Positions 34,573 through 44,714 of a DNA stretch of 64,000 nt are shown one piece after another. The notes beneath the pieces are model-generated. The model saw only the letters and a program-made list of their open reading frames with translations. It searched no databases and was not told the origin of the DNA. The translations under genes and the position numbers were made by a program. The stretch spans positions 30,361,621 to 30,425,620 of the forward strand of contig OY821784.1 of assembly GCA_963682175.1 (NCBI GenBank), given 5' to 3'. Each line of letters opens with the position of its first letter. Position 1 is the first letter of the stretch. The DNA comes from Triglochin maritima. Lineage: Eukaryota; Streptophyta; Magnoliopsida; Alismatales; Juncaginaceae.

Positions 34573-34578
34573 AGTTTT

Positions 34579-34595
34579 TGGCGCCGTTGCCGGGG
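34579..34595 (+). other. Primer binding site, tRNA-Asp (TRG-1)
   Basis: TGGCGCCGTTGCCGGGG is an exact complement of the 3' end of plant tRNA-Asp, as in Athila-type elements. It lies six bases inside the LTR. Confidence 0.95.
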
Positions 34596-35761
34596 AGGTG
34601 CCAATCCAAACTCTTGTTTGGACGATTCGAGTAGATTTAATTTGTGTTTTGTAGTTTTTCTTTGTTTCAGGAGACTTGGAGTCGCAAGGGGAGGCAGCTG
34701 GAGAAGTTTGGAGGCAAACTGGGCACTTTGGACCACCAATTAGCGGTCTGGTGAGCTCTGTTTACCTTCTCCTTTCTTTGTCTTGTTGCCATAATTTATT
34801 TAGGAATTTGGGACTCAATTTTGCATGTTCTGACTCTTAGATTGCTCCCAGATTAATAATCAACTTCCTTTAAGCAACTTGGACCCTAAAACCCAAAGCA
34901 AAACATTAGACATTATTTCTTGTTTAGGTCATGCATCATGTATGCGACTTAGGCACGTAGATTGTCTTTTATTTTAGCTTTATTTTCAGTTGCTAAGTGT
35001 TGGCGTGAGGTACGCACCTTCTACTCTCATTCATACATTTCTTATGAACATGCATTAGTTAGTAGGAAGTGCATTGAAACAAGTGTGAGTTGAGCGTTTG
35101 TTTGGAGAGTTGATTGTTAGATTAAGACTCCAAAACGCTACTAAGGAGGAGTTGTGCCATAAAAGATAAGGTGGGGGATTTCATCACCCTTTCATTCGCC
35201 CCACAAACCACACTAATCAATAGCCTAATTTTTAAAATCAAGTAGACATTGGCCCTAAGGATCTCGGACGCATTAGGAGAGTAATCCGGTCACGACCGTC
35301 ATGGCATGATCGGCGTTGCCCACTTTGTCGATAGTAGGAGAGACGAGATCTTCAGATCTTGGCTCACTTGCTGGGCTTTGTGGTCCTCGTCGTAGGGAGG
35401 TGAGGCGTGTTGAGGCCATGTGACCTCGCAGTTAGGCGTCGTCTAGCTGTAAGGACCTATAGCGACCTTAGTATTGTTTGAGCCTTATTTGCTTGTGTGC
35501 TTCTACATGTACCCATCCGCCGTAGCTTAAGGACTTCTTCCCTTCTCTCCTGAGTCATTCTTTCTCTCCTGTGTCCTCCCGTCTGCTCCTCTACGCACAT
35601 TCTTCATTTAAAAAAAATTGGTTTGTGTGTGTGCACCTTTGTGTATGCTTTCGTGGGCACGAGACGAGAGTGGTCGTTTGACGAGGTGTGTTGTCAACCC
35701 GGCTTCGGTAGTCGATTTCTCGACGCCTTCTTCCTCTCGTGTCGCACTCAGTCCGGGTTAA
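34596..35761 (+). other. TRG-1 leader with conserved block
   Basis: About 1.17 kb of non-coding sequence between the primer site and gag. It contains a palindrome relative (GGACCACCAATTAGCGGTCTGG, about 34729). The conserved block lies at 35160-35285: GGTGGGGGATTTCATCACCC, GCCCCACAAACCACA, then AAAATCAAGTAGACATTGGC CC TAAGGA. It is shared with TRG-2 and TRG-3. Confidence 0.75.
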
Positions 35762-36963
35762 ATGGCTGCTAATTTACGCGAGGAGGAGCAGTTGCTGGAC
35801 CCACCTGTTGCACATGTTCTTCCTGTTGTCGCTCCCATACCTCTACGTGATCGATGCTACCCGAGCCGTACCGCTCTACCTTCATGCATCGTATTGCCAG
35901 AGGCAAATGGGAACCACTTTGAGGTTAAGCCTCAGTTTATTTTCATGCTCTCTCACTTCACTGGGAAAGGTGACCCCTATATCTTTCTCAGGGAATTTGA
36001 CGCGGTCTGTGCTATGTTCAAGCTGCAACAACTTAGCACAGACTCCATCCATCTTAGGCTTGTCCCCTTTGCACTGAAGGATAATGCCAAGAAGTGGTTG
36101 TACAGCAACCAGGCGAATGCCTTTAGGACTTGGGATGAGTTTCAATCTGCATTCCTCAAGAAGTACTTTCCAAATCATCGGACCCAAAAGTTGAGGAACG
36201 AAATCAATTCGTTCTATCAACATGAGACCGAATCATTCCATGCATACTTAGAGAGGTTCAAGGAGCTACTATCCTCATGCCCTTACCATGGCATCGAGTT
36301 GTGGCACCTGTGTCAGATTGTTTACGAGGGTCTTCACATCCCTTCCCGAACGCTCCTTGAGTCCATGTGTCAAGGAGAGTTCTTAGGAAAGGATGAAAGG
36401 GAGGCATGGGCTTTCCTAGAAGACCTTGCTGAAAAAACTATGCAATGGGAGAGTGTAAGGGAACCACCTGCATCATCTAGCATAGGAGCGAGGATCGCAA
36501 ATGCAAACTCGACTAGATCGGGTGCCACATTTGCCGTCGATACCACTACGGTCACCGAGGCACGCATGGCGGCCTTAATGCGCCTATGGATTCGATTGAG
36601 CTCCAAAACCAGCACGATGTATCTGATCATGTGTCTGCATCTGGTTCAGTTCCACGTCATTTATGTGGTAGGATAGGTCATATAGGGGGTGAGTGTGCAT
36701 CCATTCCTCCTGAGATGGAACATGTAAATGTCATCTATGATAGATCCAGGAATGACCCATATTCATCATCATATAACCCTGGATGGAGGAACCACCCTAA
36801 TTTTTCATGGAACCAAAATAATGCCCCGGGTGGTCCTTCAAACTCCTCTCGACCACCTAATAAATCATACCAACCTCCCATGCATGCACAATCGTATCAG
36901 TCACCACAAGCTCAAATCACCAATCAATCGGGTTTCCCAAATTCCAATAATATGGAAACCTGA
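35762..36963 (+). pseudogene. TRG-1 gag, frameshifted near its C-terminus
   Basis: Starts at ATG 35762 (MAANLREEEQLLDPPVAHVL). Capsid landmarks are IPLRDRCYPSRTALPSCIVL, IFLREFDAVC, KKWLYSNQAN, FQSAFLKKYFPNHRTQKLRN, YLERFKELLSSCPYHGIE and LCQIVYEGLHIPSRTLLES. The frame shifts close to 36585 and continues at 36586-36963, where the zinc knuckle reads RHLCGRIGHIGGEC. The first Cys of CX2CX4HX4C is Arg. It ends in an Asn/Pro-rich tail (NPGWRNHPNFSWNQN) shared with TRG-3. Gag would form the particle and bind RNA. The shift and the lost Cys suggest this copy's gag is impaired. Confidence 0.9.
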
Positions 36964-37081
36964 TTCAATTCGCTTGAGACCTTGACTCGTGGACTTGAAA
37001 ACTCAATGAAAATTTTTATGTCAACCACAAGTCAAGTTCTCACTTCAAAATCAGCAGACCATCAAATCTCTAGAGCTTCAT

Positions 37082-37401
37082 ATGGGCCAATTGGCTCAGT
37101 CTGTACAAGAAAGAGAGAGAGGGACTCTGCCTAGCCAGCCTGAGGCTAACCCCTGCATGTACCAGCAAGAACACATGCAAAATGAGAATGTGGTACCTCG
37201 GGGGCGGCAAGTGAACCATGTGGAGGAACTTGTTCACCATGTCAATTCCATTGTAACATTAAGGAATGGAAAGCAGGTTGACAATCACATTTCCTTGCCA
37301 CCACCACCACCATCTATGCAGCCCCTCAGTGGGATGGTGGTGAAGAAGAGGCTGAGGGTGAGGGTAATACACCAACGTCTCCTTCTCAGGCACCGCCGAA
37401 A
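37082..37401 (+). pseudogene. TRG-1 gag-protease linker
   Basis: A frame beginning MGQLAQSVQERERGTLPSQP, followed by a Gln/Asn-rich segment and IVTLRNGKQVDNH, the typical Athila-type gag-protease linker. It is out of frame with both neighbours (36963 and 37402), so at least two indels separate them. TRG-3 has the related text QIIGEREKGQFPSQPE. Confidence 0.75.
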
Positions 37402-38757
37402 ATGTACCTACCAAAAGCTCCCTATCCCAGTAGGTTAACCAAAAAGCAGAGTGACACCATGAATAAGATGTTAGAGGTGTTTAAGCAAGTGAAGGTTAAC
37501 ATCCCCTTGCTGGATGTCATCCAACAAATACCTCAATATGCCAAAGTGTTGAAGGATCTCTGCACAACCAAGAGGAAGACCAATGTTCCTAAGAAAGCAT
37601 TCCTGGCTGCGAATGTAAGCTCACTTTTTTCCAATCCCACCTACACAAAATACAAGAACCCTAGGTGTCCAACTATTCAGTGTACGATAGGGGACACTAG
37701 CATGAGTAATGTATTGCTTGATTTAGGATCGGCGGTCAACCTCCTCCCATTTTCTGTTTATCAATAGTTGAACTTGGGAGAATTGAAACCAACTAAGATC
37801 ACTCTCCAATTGGCGGATACATCCATTCGTATTCCAAAGGGGATTATCGAGGACGTGCTTATCAAAGTTGGAGATTTTATATTTCCAGTCGATTTCGTTG
37901 TCCTCGACACCAATCCTGTTGCGCACACCCACTCTCAAATACCTTTGATTTTGGGTAGACCATTTCTGGCAACCTCCAATGCCTTAATTAATTGTAGAAA
38001 TGGTCTCATGAAGCTCTCATTTGGTAACATGAGTGTCGAGTTTCATGTGTTCAACTCTGGTAGGCAACAGGAGCCCATGGATCAACTTTTAAATCTCAAT
38101 CTCATCCGCCAATTAGAGAAAGCACCGCAAAATCAACGAACACCCCTAACACCAATGCAACCCATTGAGAATGTTTGTGGGCCCAGCGAAAACTCATTGT
38201 CTGTCTTTGCAATGCAACAGAGTGAGCTGGCATCAAACATGAATGTCCAACGGGAGTGTTCGTTACATGATTCAGTTGAGACCATTAGTGAGGGGGACAC
38301 ACCTCATCATATGCCCATTCCAAAAGGTGTTGTCACCCCGTGTCCTAGGGCTATTGAGCCCTTTGAGCTTCAAATTGACTCCAACAATGACTCACCTACG
38401 ACCGAGCTTATGCTTGATGATATAAATGATTGTGGGAGGTCCTTGTTGGATGACTTGGGGAGAAGTCCCATTCTTAGTGATGCAGGTCTGCTGCATCCAT
38501 CGAATGAGCTTGAGGAACTCATTCCGATGCACCCACCTATTGGTTGGAGGGTTTTGTTCGATGAGCAACTAAACCCTAGTGAGGCAACACAACTTCACTC
38601 ATTCATGTTGCCAACACCCAACCAATATCATGAGGGGTTCGAGCCTTTCAGCTTTGACTTTTCACCCCTCATGACACCTCAGAGTACTAGTGAAGTTTGC
38701 CCATCTCGGCAAGTCTCTGGTCCTCATAACTCGATGTTCTCATTTGATGTTTCTTGA
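37402..38757 (+). pseudogene. TRG-1 retropepsin plus C-terminal tail of unknown function
   Basis: From 37402 (MYLPKAPYPSRLTKKQSDTM) one frame runs to 38757, with a single stop at 37765-37767. The protease core has LLDLGSAVNLLPFSVYQ, where the catalytic loop reads DLGSAV rather than the DLGASV of TRG-3. It then has ILGRPFLATSNALINCRNGL. After about residue 225 a tail of roughly 220 residues follows. It is acidic and Ser/Pro/Asp-rich, with IPMHPPIGWRVLFDEQ and PFSFDFSPL near its end. TRG-2 keeps a related end (HQPIDWRVW, FELFQLDLF) although it lost the protease. No enzyme motif is visible in the tail, and no RT follows. Confidence 0.82.
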
Positions 38758-40339
38758 CCGAATGATTATGAGAATATCTTTGTTGATGTATATATCTTGT
38801 ACAAAATCAAAAAAAACAAAAAAACAAAAAAAACAAAAAAAAAGAGTAATAAAAGACTCCATGAGCGAGCATTGATTGTTGTGGGCCCCACCCTTGTGTA
38901 CTTGGGCCCCATTTCTTCACGTATTTGTCTCCCTTCTTCAGTATCTCACAGGTTTTGAGGGAATTCGGGTTTGTGTCCATCACTATAACCATGAACTTCC
39001 TGTTGCGCTTCATGTTGGTGAGATCTTCCCTTTTTCATGCATAAATCCATGTAGTATCACGCTCACATTCATTGAGGACAATCCATGAAGTAGGTGTGGG
39101 GGGTGTTTTACGTGTGTACATAGTTGAGTCTTTTCCTTTTATTTTGTTTTCTTTTGTGTGCATTGATAGGGTCATGTTAGTGTGCTGCATTTAATATCGA
39201 TATATATGTTTGCCATGATCCTTGGGTGACTTGTCTTCTTTTGCTTGCCTAGTGCTTTAAAATTTTCACATTTCTTTTAAAAATCTTCATGTGTTTGCGA
39301 AAGAAAATGTTTTGTGGGTTTTGTGTGTGTTTAGCATGTGCAAAACCGTTGGAAGGCAAAGTAAAAAGAAAGCTCCCAAAATTGTCTTGAACTTAATGCA
39401 TTAGGATATCTAGTTTACTGGCTTTAGGTATTATCGAGTCGTTAGGATGCACCCCGGTTTTTCCTCGGGGGGCGTGTAATCATTTGGTTTCAGTACTCAA
39501 ACATTTAAAGAAGTCCACCCTGAACCTAGTAAGTAAATAATTCGTATGTGTTAGTATAAAGAAGTTTGTCGTAGCCAAGGGCCCTTAAACTCTTTTTGTG
39601 AAACTGTAAGTGTAGGGGTTTTGGTTTCCAGGTAGATAAGTGAATAAGTGGTGTTCTCTCTTCTCGCACGGCTCCTATCACTCAGGAAAGTAGGTCTGAG
39701 AGGACTTTGTGCCTGGTGCTCTCAAGTCATCTGACTTAGGATGCACCGACCGAACTCCCATTACACGAGTTGTAGGGATCGCCCTATGTGGAGATTTGGG
39801 GAAGGTGTACGTGATAGTGTAAGTCCTCATAGGCAATGATGCACGAAACCCGACCCTGGGAGAATCAAACACCAACCAATATAATGCTCCAAAGAAGAAG
39901 AAAAAAAAGAAAAACAAAAAAGAGTCAAATAAGAACCTTAATGGACTTTACACAATGTATCACTTTCAGAAGTTAAGGTTGCCCATGTCTTTCACTTAAG
40001 TCCTTAATTAACCTTCACATTAGGCTAGGTGTGTGGACTGATTACATATATAGAGTTGGCCCATAGGATTATAGCATCCAATGATCGACAAAATGAGCCA
40101 ACGAGTCGTGTAGCTAGATTGAATAATGCATCTATGTTCAGATTTTGTGGGTGTATCTACTGAAAACCCTCAGGAGACAACACTCCTCCTTCTTGGCGAC
40201 AAGAAGGTTTAATGGCTTGTTGCATGTGCTAAGTGCAACCGTGATTCCTACGAAAGTGAGTTAGGATTTCTTGTTTTTCGTATGTTTTTTCCCTTCTTTG
40301 TTTTGCTCGGGACTAGCAAAAGTTTGGTGTGGGGGTATT
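38758..40339 (+). other. TRG-1 3' untranslated region, stem-loop and polypurine tract
   Basis: Non-coding. An A-rich stretch lies at 38807-38850. The conserved block at 40140-40265 contains GAAAACCCTCAGGAGAC and the stem-loop TTGCAT-GTGCTAA-GTGCAA (40220-40238), followed by GATTCCTACGAAAGTGAG. The tract GTGTGGGGGTATT (40327-40339) abuts the LTR. Confidence 0.78.
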
Positions 40340-41743
40340 TGATTGACATCATTTCATGCTTATATTTGTATCTTATATCCATTTTCTTTCACATAAACAA
40401 TGCTACATGACGAGTTTTATGTTTGAATTTCAGAAATAAATAGGTTTGAAGAGATGAAGCATAAAAGGACCCAAAAGCAGGGAAAAAAGACTGAATTGTG
40501 AGACCTGGGGACTAAGATGCAAGGGAGAAGGACCTGAACGTAAGACCAAAGGACCAAAGAGCAAAACAGAAAACTCCACACCATCATGGGGAGTATTTTG
40601 GCAATTAGATTCGGGTCGGAGCTCCAATAAACAAAGTATATGCATCAAAGACCGACAAAGACATCCAGAAAAGCCCACAACAAATTCCAGAGGGATCCAG
40701 AACCGATGGACCGCCAATTGGCAGTCTGGAACCGCTAATTTGCGGTCCGGATCTCTCCGGATACGCTAAGACTTGGTGGGCACATGTATTAGAGTGTGTT
40801 TATTCTATTTCTCGTATTGGTTTAGTCCCATACCGGGGGATTGTCCCGGATTACCTTTTTCTATGGCTATAAATAAAACTCTTCACCTTCTATTGTAATT
40901 ACCCATTGCTTGGTGGCATTCTCTCTACTTGGAGTAAGCCTTGGAGCAAAATCTCAAGGTGGAGAAGAATGCTACCTTCAATGTGAGTCATCGAATAAAA
41001 TAATTTTTCCATTGTTTTGTTCTTATGTTGTTTCTTTATGCATGCTTAGCTTAGTTTTATTTCTTTGATTCTAGGCTAAAGTAGTTAGAATGTTTCTTTT
41101 CTTCTTTAGTTTAATTATTAGAGTAATGTGTAGTGAGTAGATCCATCCCCCTTTGGGGTGGAGATGATGTTCATACATGCATTAAAGAATGGATATGAAT
41201 GCTTTATATTTTGATTGTGTTAATAAATGTGAATGTATGCTTGCTTGTTAGAGTAGAATACTACACTTGATGGGTTTTGCCACACATCTTAGACACCTCC
41301 CATGCTTGTGTAGGTTCTGAAATAACCAGCTTGTGTATATGAATGTTAATCAACTAGGTTAGTGAATGGATTGATAGGTTTGCCATAACCTTTAGACACT
41401 TCCTATGCATGAAAACACTACCTACATTTGTGCCTATAGAATGCATTCTTCACCATCTTTTTACATGTGTGCACACACTCCACCCCTTAGGGGTTTTCCA
41501 TTTCTGATTTCCAGCACACTTATTTCGTTCTTAGTTAAGTTTTAATTCATCGTTTGTTGTTTGCTTTTGCATGCGTTACTTCGTAGTGTAGTGTAGCGTA
41601 GGTTAGCATAATAACATCTCTTCTCCCATTTTTGCCACTTGATTTCTGACAAACAAGAGGCTGCTCACCTCCCTGTGGACGACCCGTATTTGCCACGTCT
41701 TCACTGACGCCGTGCACTTGCGGTTTAATTAAAACGTTCAACA
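40340..41743 (+). repeat. TRG-1 3' LTR
   Basis: TGATTGACATC...CGTTCAACA, closely matching the 5' LTR with scattered substitutions. For example, one palindrome half reads TTGGCAGT instead of TTGGCGGT. TATAAATA at 40868-40875. Confidence 0.95.
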
Positions 41744-41748
41744 AATAC

Positions 41749-42232
41749 ACTGCAACCGGTCAACCGAATCAAGCACCAGTCAACCGAAATAGTGCAGAAC
41801 GGCTGCACGAGTCCTCGACGCAGCAAACGGCCACTGTCGACTAAAAATACTACTCACACACCTCGGGTGAGTTTTAAAATGAAGCTTGGTATACCTTGAA
41901 GGCTTGTGGAAGCCTTTGAAGAACCACGACGAGTGTCTCCTCGAAAAATCTAACTTTGGCAAACCTTTCCTCGAGCCTGATCACTGCAATTCCGCCAATC
42001 GCGACCGTAACTCCTTCTTCGCCATTCACCCAACCTCGTCGGAGCTTCAGGGAGCTTGAGAGAACAAAGTAGAGAATGAGAGAGAATTGAGAGTGAGAGA
42101 CGAGTGAGGGAAGAGAGAGAGAAAATCAAACATTTATACACTTCTCTGATCAATCTCAGCCGTCCAAAACAAATCTCTCCAATCACCCACCTAAACTGAA
42201 ATTAACCACTAATTAGAGATTAGGATCTCACA
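41749..42232 (-). repeat. Truncated Tekay LTR, part 2
   Basis: Continues the LTR interrupted at 33161. The junction reads ACTGCAACCGGTCAACCG, and it ends AGGATCTCACA at 42232 like Tekay-2. A GA-rich stretch lies at 42060-42125. No internal Tekay sequence is attached on either side. Confidence 0.88.
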
Positions 42233-42426
42233 AAGGAACTCCATGGTCTTGTTCGTACAAGAAAAATGTCTTAAGTCCTGTTAATATTTTGCTATGGTAT
42301 TACTACTGGCACTTGTATCTGCTATGTTTTGCTATGTTTTGCTATGGTATTGCTATGATATCACTTTTGTCGAATGAGTTTCATTTTTTTATTATGAATT
42401 AAGTATCATTGGATATAAATTAATTA
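42233..42426. other. Short spacer with local GCTATG repeats
   Basis: Contains repeats of TGCTATGTTT / TGCTATGGTATT at 42288-42360. Otherwise unremarkable AT-rich sequence. Confidence 0.5.
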
Positions 42427-42799
42427 TGTAACATCCTCAAACAGCGGAAGAATTTAAAATTTAATAACACACAATCAACAGAGGATATTATACAACAAAA
42501 GGAAACAGGTGCACCACATATATATATAATATATATTCAAGTATTTCAAAAGTGTGATTACATTTCAAAAGGCTAAACAATAGATACAAGTAATCACTCC
42601 GACCTCAAATGAGAGAAAGCAGGATCAGGTAGCAGCGCTCCTCTCCTCGGTCACCACCCCCTATCGCCGATCACGGCCAGAAAAGCAAACATGCAACAAT
42701 ACCTGAGTTTCCAGAAGGAAACCCCATATGCCAAACTCTACAATGCATTAACTGAAATACCCTAGCATGCAGTTCTACAACCAAGAAAAGCACCACATC

Positions 42800-43240
42800 C
42801 AGGCTGGGCTCCGGGGCTTTTTCACCCAACAACCACAACACACTCATCGCCAAGCTGGGCTCCAGGGCTTTTTCACCCAACCGTAGCTACCACGACACGA
42901 CCAAGGGCTCCAGGGCTTTTTCACCCAAACCAAACGTCCAAGGGCTCCACGGCTTTTTCACCCAACCCTTAACACGCGGTCCATGCTCAGGCTACAGGGC
43001 TCTTTCACCCAACCTGAACGCACTACGGAGCTCCAGGGCTTTTTCACCCAACCCCGCACAGACTAGCTGGGCTCCAGGGCTCTTTCACCCAACCGCAGCT
43101 CTCACACAGATACGGGGCTCCAGGGCTTTTTCACCCAACAACCGCAACACACACATTTTCAAGTTGGGCTCAAGGGCTTTTTCACCCAACCACAGCTCTC
43201 ACACAGTTACGGGGCTCCAGGGCTCTTTCACCCAACCACC
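42800..43240. repeat. GGGCTCCAGGGCTTTTTCACCCAAC minisatellite (3' LTR)
   Basis: About ten copies of a conserved core GGCTCCAGGGCTTTTTCACC (CAAC follows), with 10-30 bp variable spacers, so the period is about 40-50 bp. The same array with about eleven copies is in the other LTR. Copy number and spacer order differ between the two LTRs. Confidence 0.88.
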
Positions 43241-43369
43241 GCAACACTCGTGCTCACTAGCACACTTGCCGGAAGAACATCGGCACCACAACTTGCCCCC
43301 ACGCAGACAACCACAACAACTGCACCTCCAACGTGAAAAACTGGACACAAACGGTTGACCAAACCAAAA

Positions 43370-44035
43370 GTCTCGGTCGACCGAATCTCACAAACACAGG
43401 GCAATTGCCTAGACCGTCACTCCATCGGTCGACCAATTCCCACCAACCACACTCGTTCGGTCGAACCAAAGTCAAGGACCGGTCGACCGTTTAGAAGTCG
43501 CCTCCCAGGTTCAACGAACAAAACGACCAATCGGACGAACGGCAAAAGGGCCATGTTCGACCGAAAGTCACCAGGGAAAAATCCCTCACGCACAACAACG
43601 AATCTGGTCGAACCCCCGAGCATTCCCGGTCGACCGAATTCCACCAGGGAATTCCCCTAACTCTCACCAACAAATCCGGTCGAACCCCCGAGCACTCTCG
43701 GTCGACCGAATTCCACCAGGGAATTTCCCCACGCTCAACATAAGTCTGGTCGACCGAACCAGCTTCGGTCGGACCAACCACCAATTCAACTTAAGGCACC
43801 GGTCGGACAAAGTCACACAGGCGGTCGACCGTTTAGATGGTCAACGCCCCAACCGACCTATGACAGTGCACACGGTCGAACGGCAAAATGGACCCGTTCG
43901 ACCGAAACCAACCAGGCTTGCCCTAAATGCACAACCGGTCGACCGCCCCAAGGGCATCGTTCGACCGGTGTGAGGCAGAACCCGAAATCTCATTAAAAAC
44001 AGTCGACCGTTTGCACCAACCGGTCGACCGATCAG
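43370..44035. repeat. CGGTCGACCG palindrome array (Tekay-3 3' LTR)
   Basis: Many copies of GGTCGACCG and half-site variants (GGTCGAACC, GTTCGACCG). Some lie in a nearly duplicated unit of about 85 bp around CGAACCCCCGAGCA (43560-43730). Confidence 0.85.
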
Positions 44036-44447
44036 GCAGTAAAATCTGCTGCATGTTTACTTACGACGAGCCGGAAGGCCTACCGTCGACTTCCAAATAC
44101 TCACACTACTAAAGTGAGCAAGTTGACATATCGTGAAGGTTTGAAGAAACCTTCGAAGAACCACAACGGCACTTCCACGAGCTTTTCTTCCCAAAATCAC
44201 GATCCACCGACGAACGACTCGCCCGGTCAACGATCACAACTCCTCGATGCTCCATAGACACGACTCCACCTCCGTTAACCTCCACCAACCAACCACGACC
44301 ACAGAACACAAGTTAGGTCGAGGGAGGGAGAGAACCAAAATGAGCGGGGAGGGTTAAGAAACCAACGACTCACCTCCACGAGCAACCTAAACCCGAAGCA
44401 CTCCTCCGCCACGCCCGAGCTCGGCAGCTCCACGCCAGAGCACCAAC

Positions 44448-44451
<4 letters not shown>

Positions 44452-44483
<32 letters not shown>
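44452..44483. repeat. (GA)n microsatellite
   Basis: Uninterrupted GA dinucleotides in the 3' LTR. The 5' LTR has only GAGAGAGA at the same place (52543-52550), so the tract expanded or contracted after insertion. Confidence 0.85.
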
Positions 44484-44485
<2 letters not shown>

Positions 44486-44681
44486 GTGAGAGAGAGTAAA
44501 GTGTGTGAGAGAGGGAGAATCACCAATAAATATCTCTCCCCACCTCAATCCTCACCATCCATCCAATCTCCAATCCATCTCAACCATTCATCCACACCCC
44601 TCCATCTCAGCCGTCCATCTCATCTCCTCCTAAACACCACCTAAAACACCATTAAAACTCAATTAGGATTAGGATCCCACA

Positions 44682-44693
44682 ATCCACCCTCCT
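44682..44693 (-). other. Polypurine tract (Tekay-3)
   Basis: The minus strand reads AGGAGGGTGGAT against the 3' LTR, preceded by ATTTCGAGGACGAAATTC, a hallmark of Tekay/Del elements between integrase and the tract. Confidence 0.85.
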
Positions 44694-44714
44694 AAAAGAA
44701 TTTCGTCCTCGAAA

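Larger units (their letters stand above)
33167..41743 (+). mobile_element. TRG-1: complete gag-protease LTR element without pol
   Basis: 8577 bp with LTRs of 1406 and 1404 bp, a perfect 5-bp target duplication, an intact tRNA-Asp primer site, a leader, gag, a retropepsin, a long C-terminal tail frame, a 3' untranslated region with stem-loop and a polypurine tract. There is no trace of reverse transcriptase, RNase H or integrase. Gag and protease resemble Athila-type proteins, and the architecture matches the plant TR-GAG class. LTR differences are scattered point changes, more than between the TRG-3 LTRs. It must have been mobilised by enzymes supplied in trans. Confidence 0.94.
42427..44681 (-). 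repeat. Tekay-3 3' LTR (2255 bp)
   Basis: Includes a minisatellite (42800-43240), a CGGTCGACCG array (43370-44035) and a (GA)n microsatellite (about 44452-44483). Aligns end to end with 50495-52750. Confidence 0.94.

Noticed and set aside
10529..34595. The TGGCGCCGTTGCCGGGG strings as tRNA gene ends
   Set aside because: They are complementary to the tRNA-Asp 3' end and sit beside LTRs, so they are primer sites. No cloverleaf or full tRNA gene was found in the window.
42800..43240. Possible CRISPR-like array
   Set aside because: Core repeats with variable spacers look superficially similar, but this is a plant LTR minisatellite with diverged units, imperfect spacing and no associated genes.
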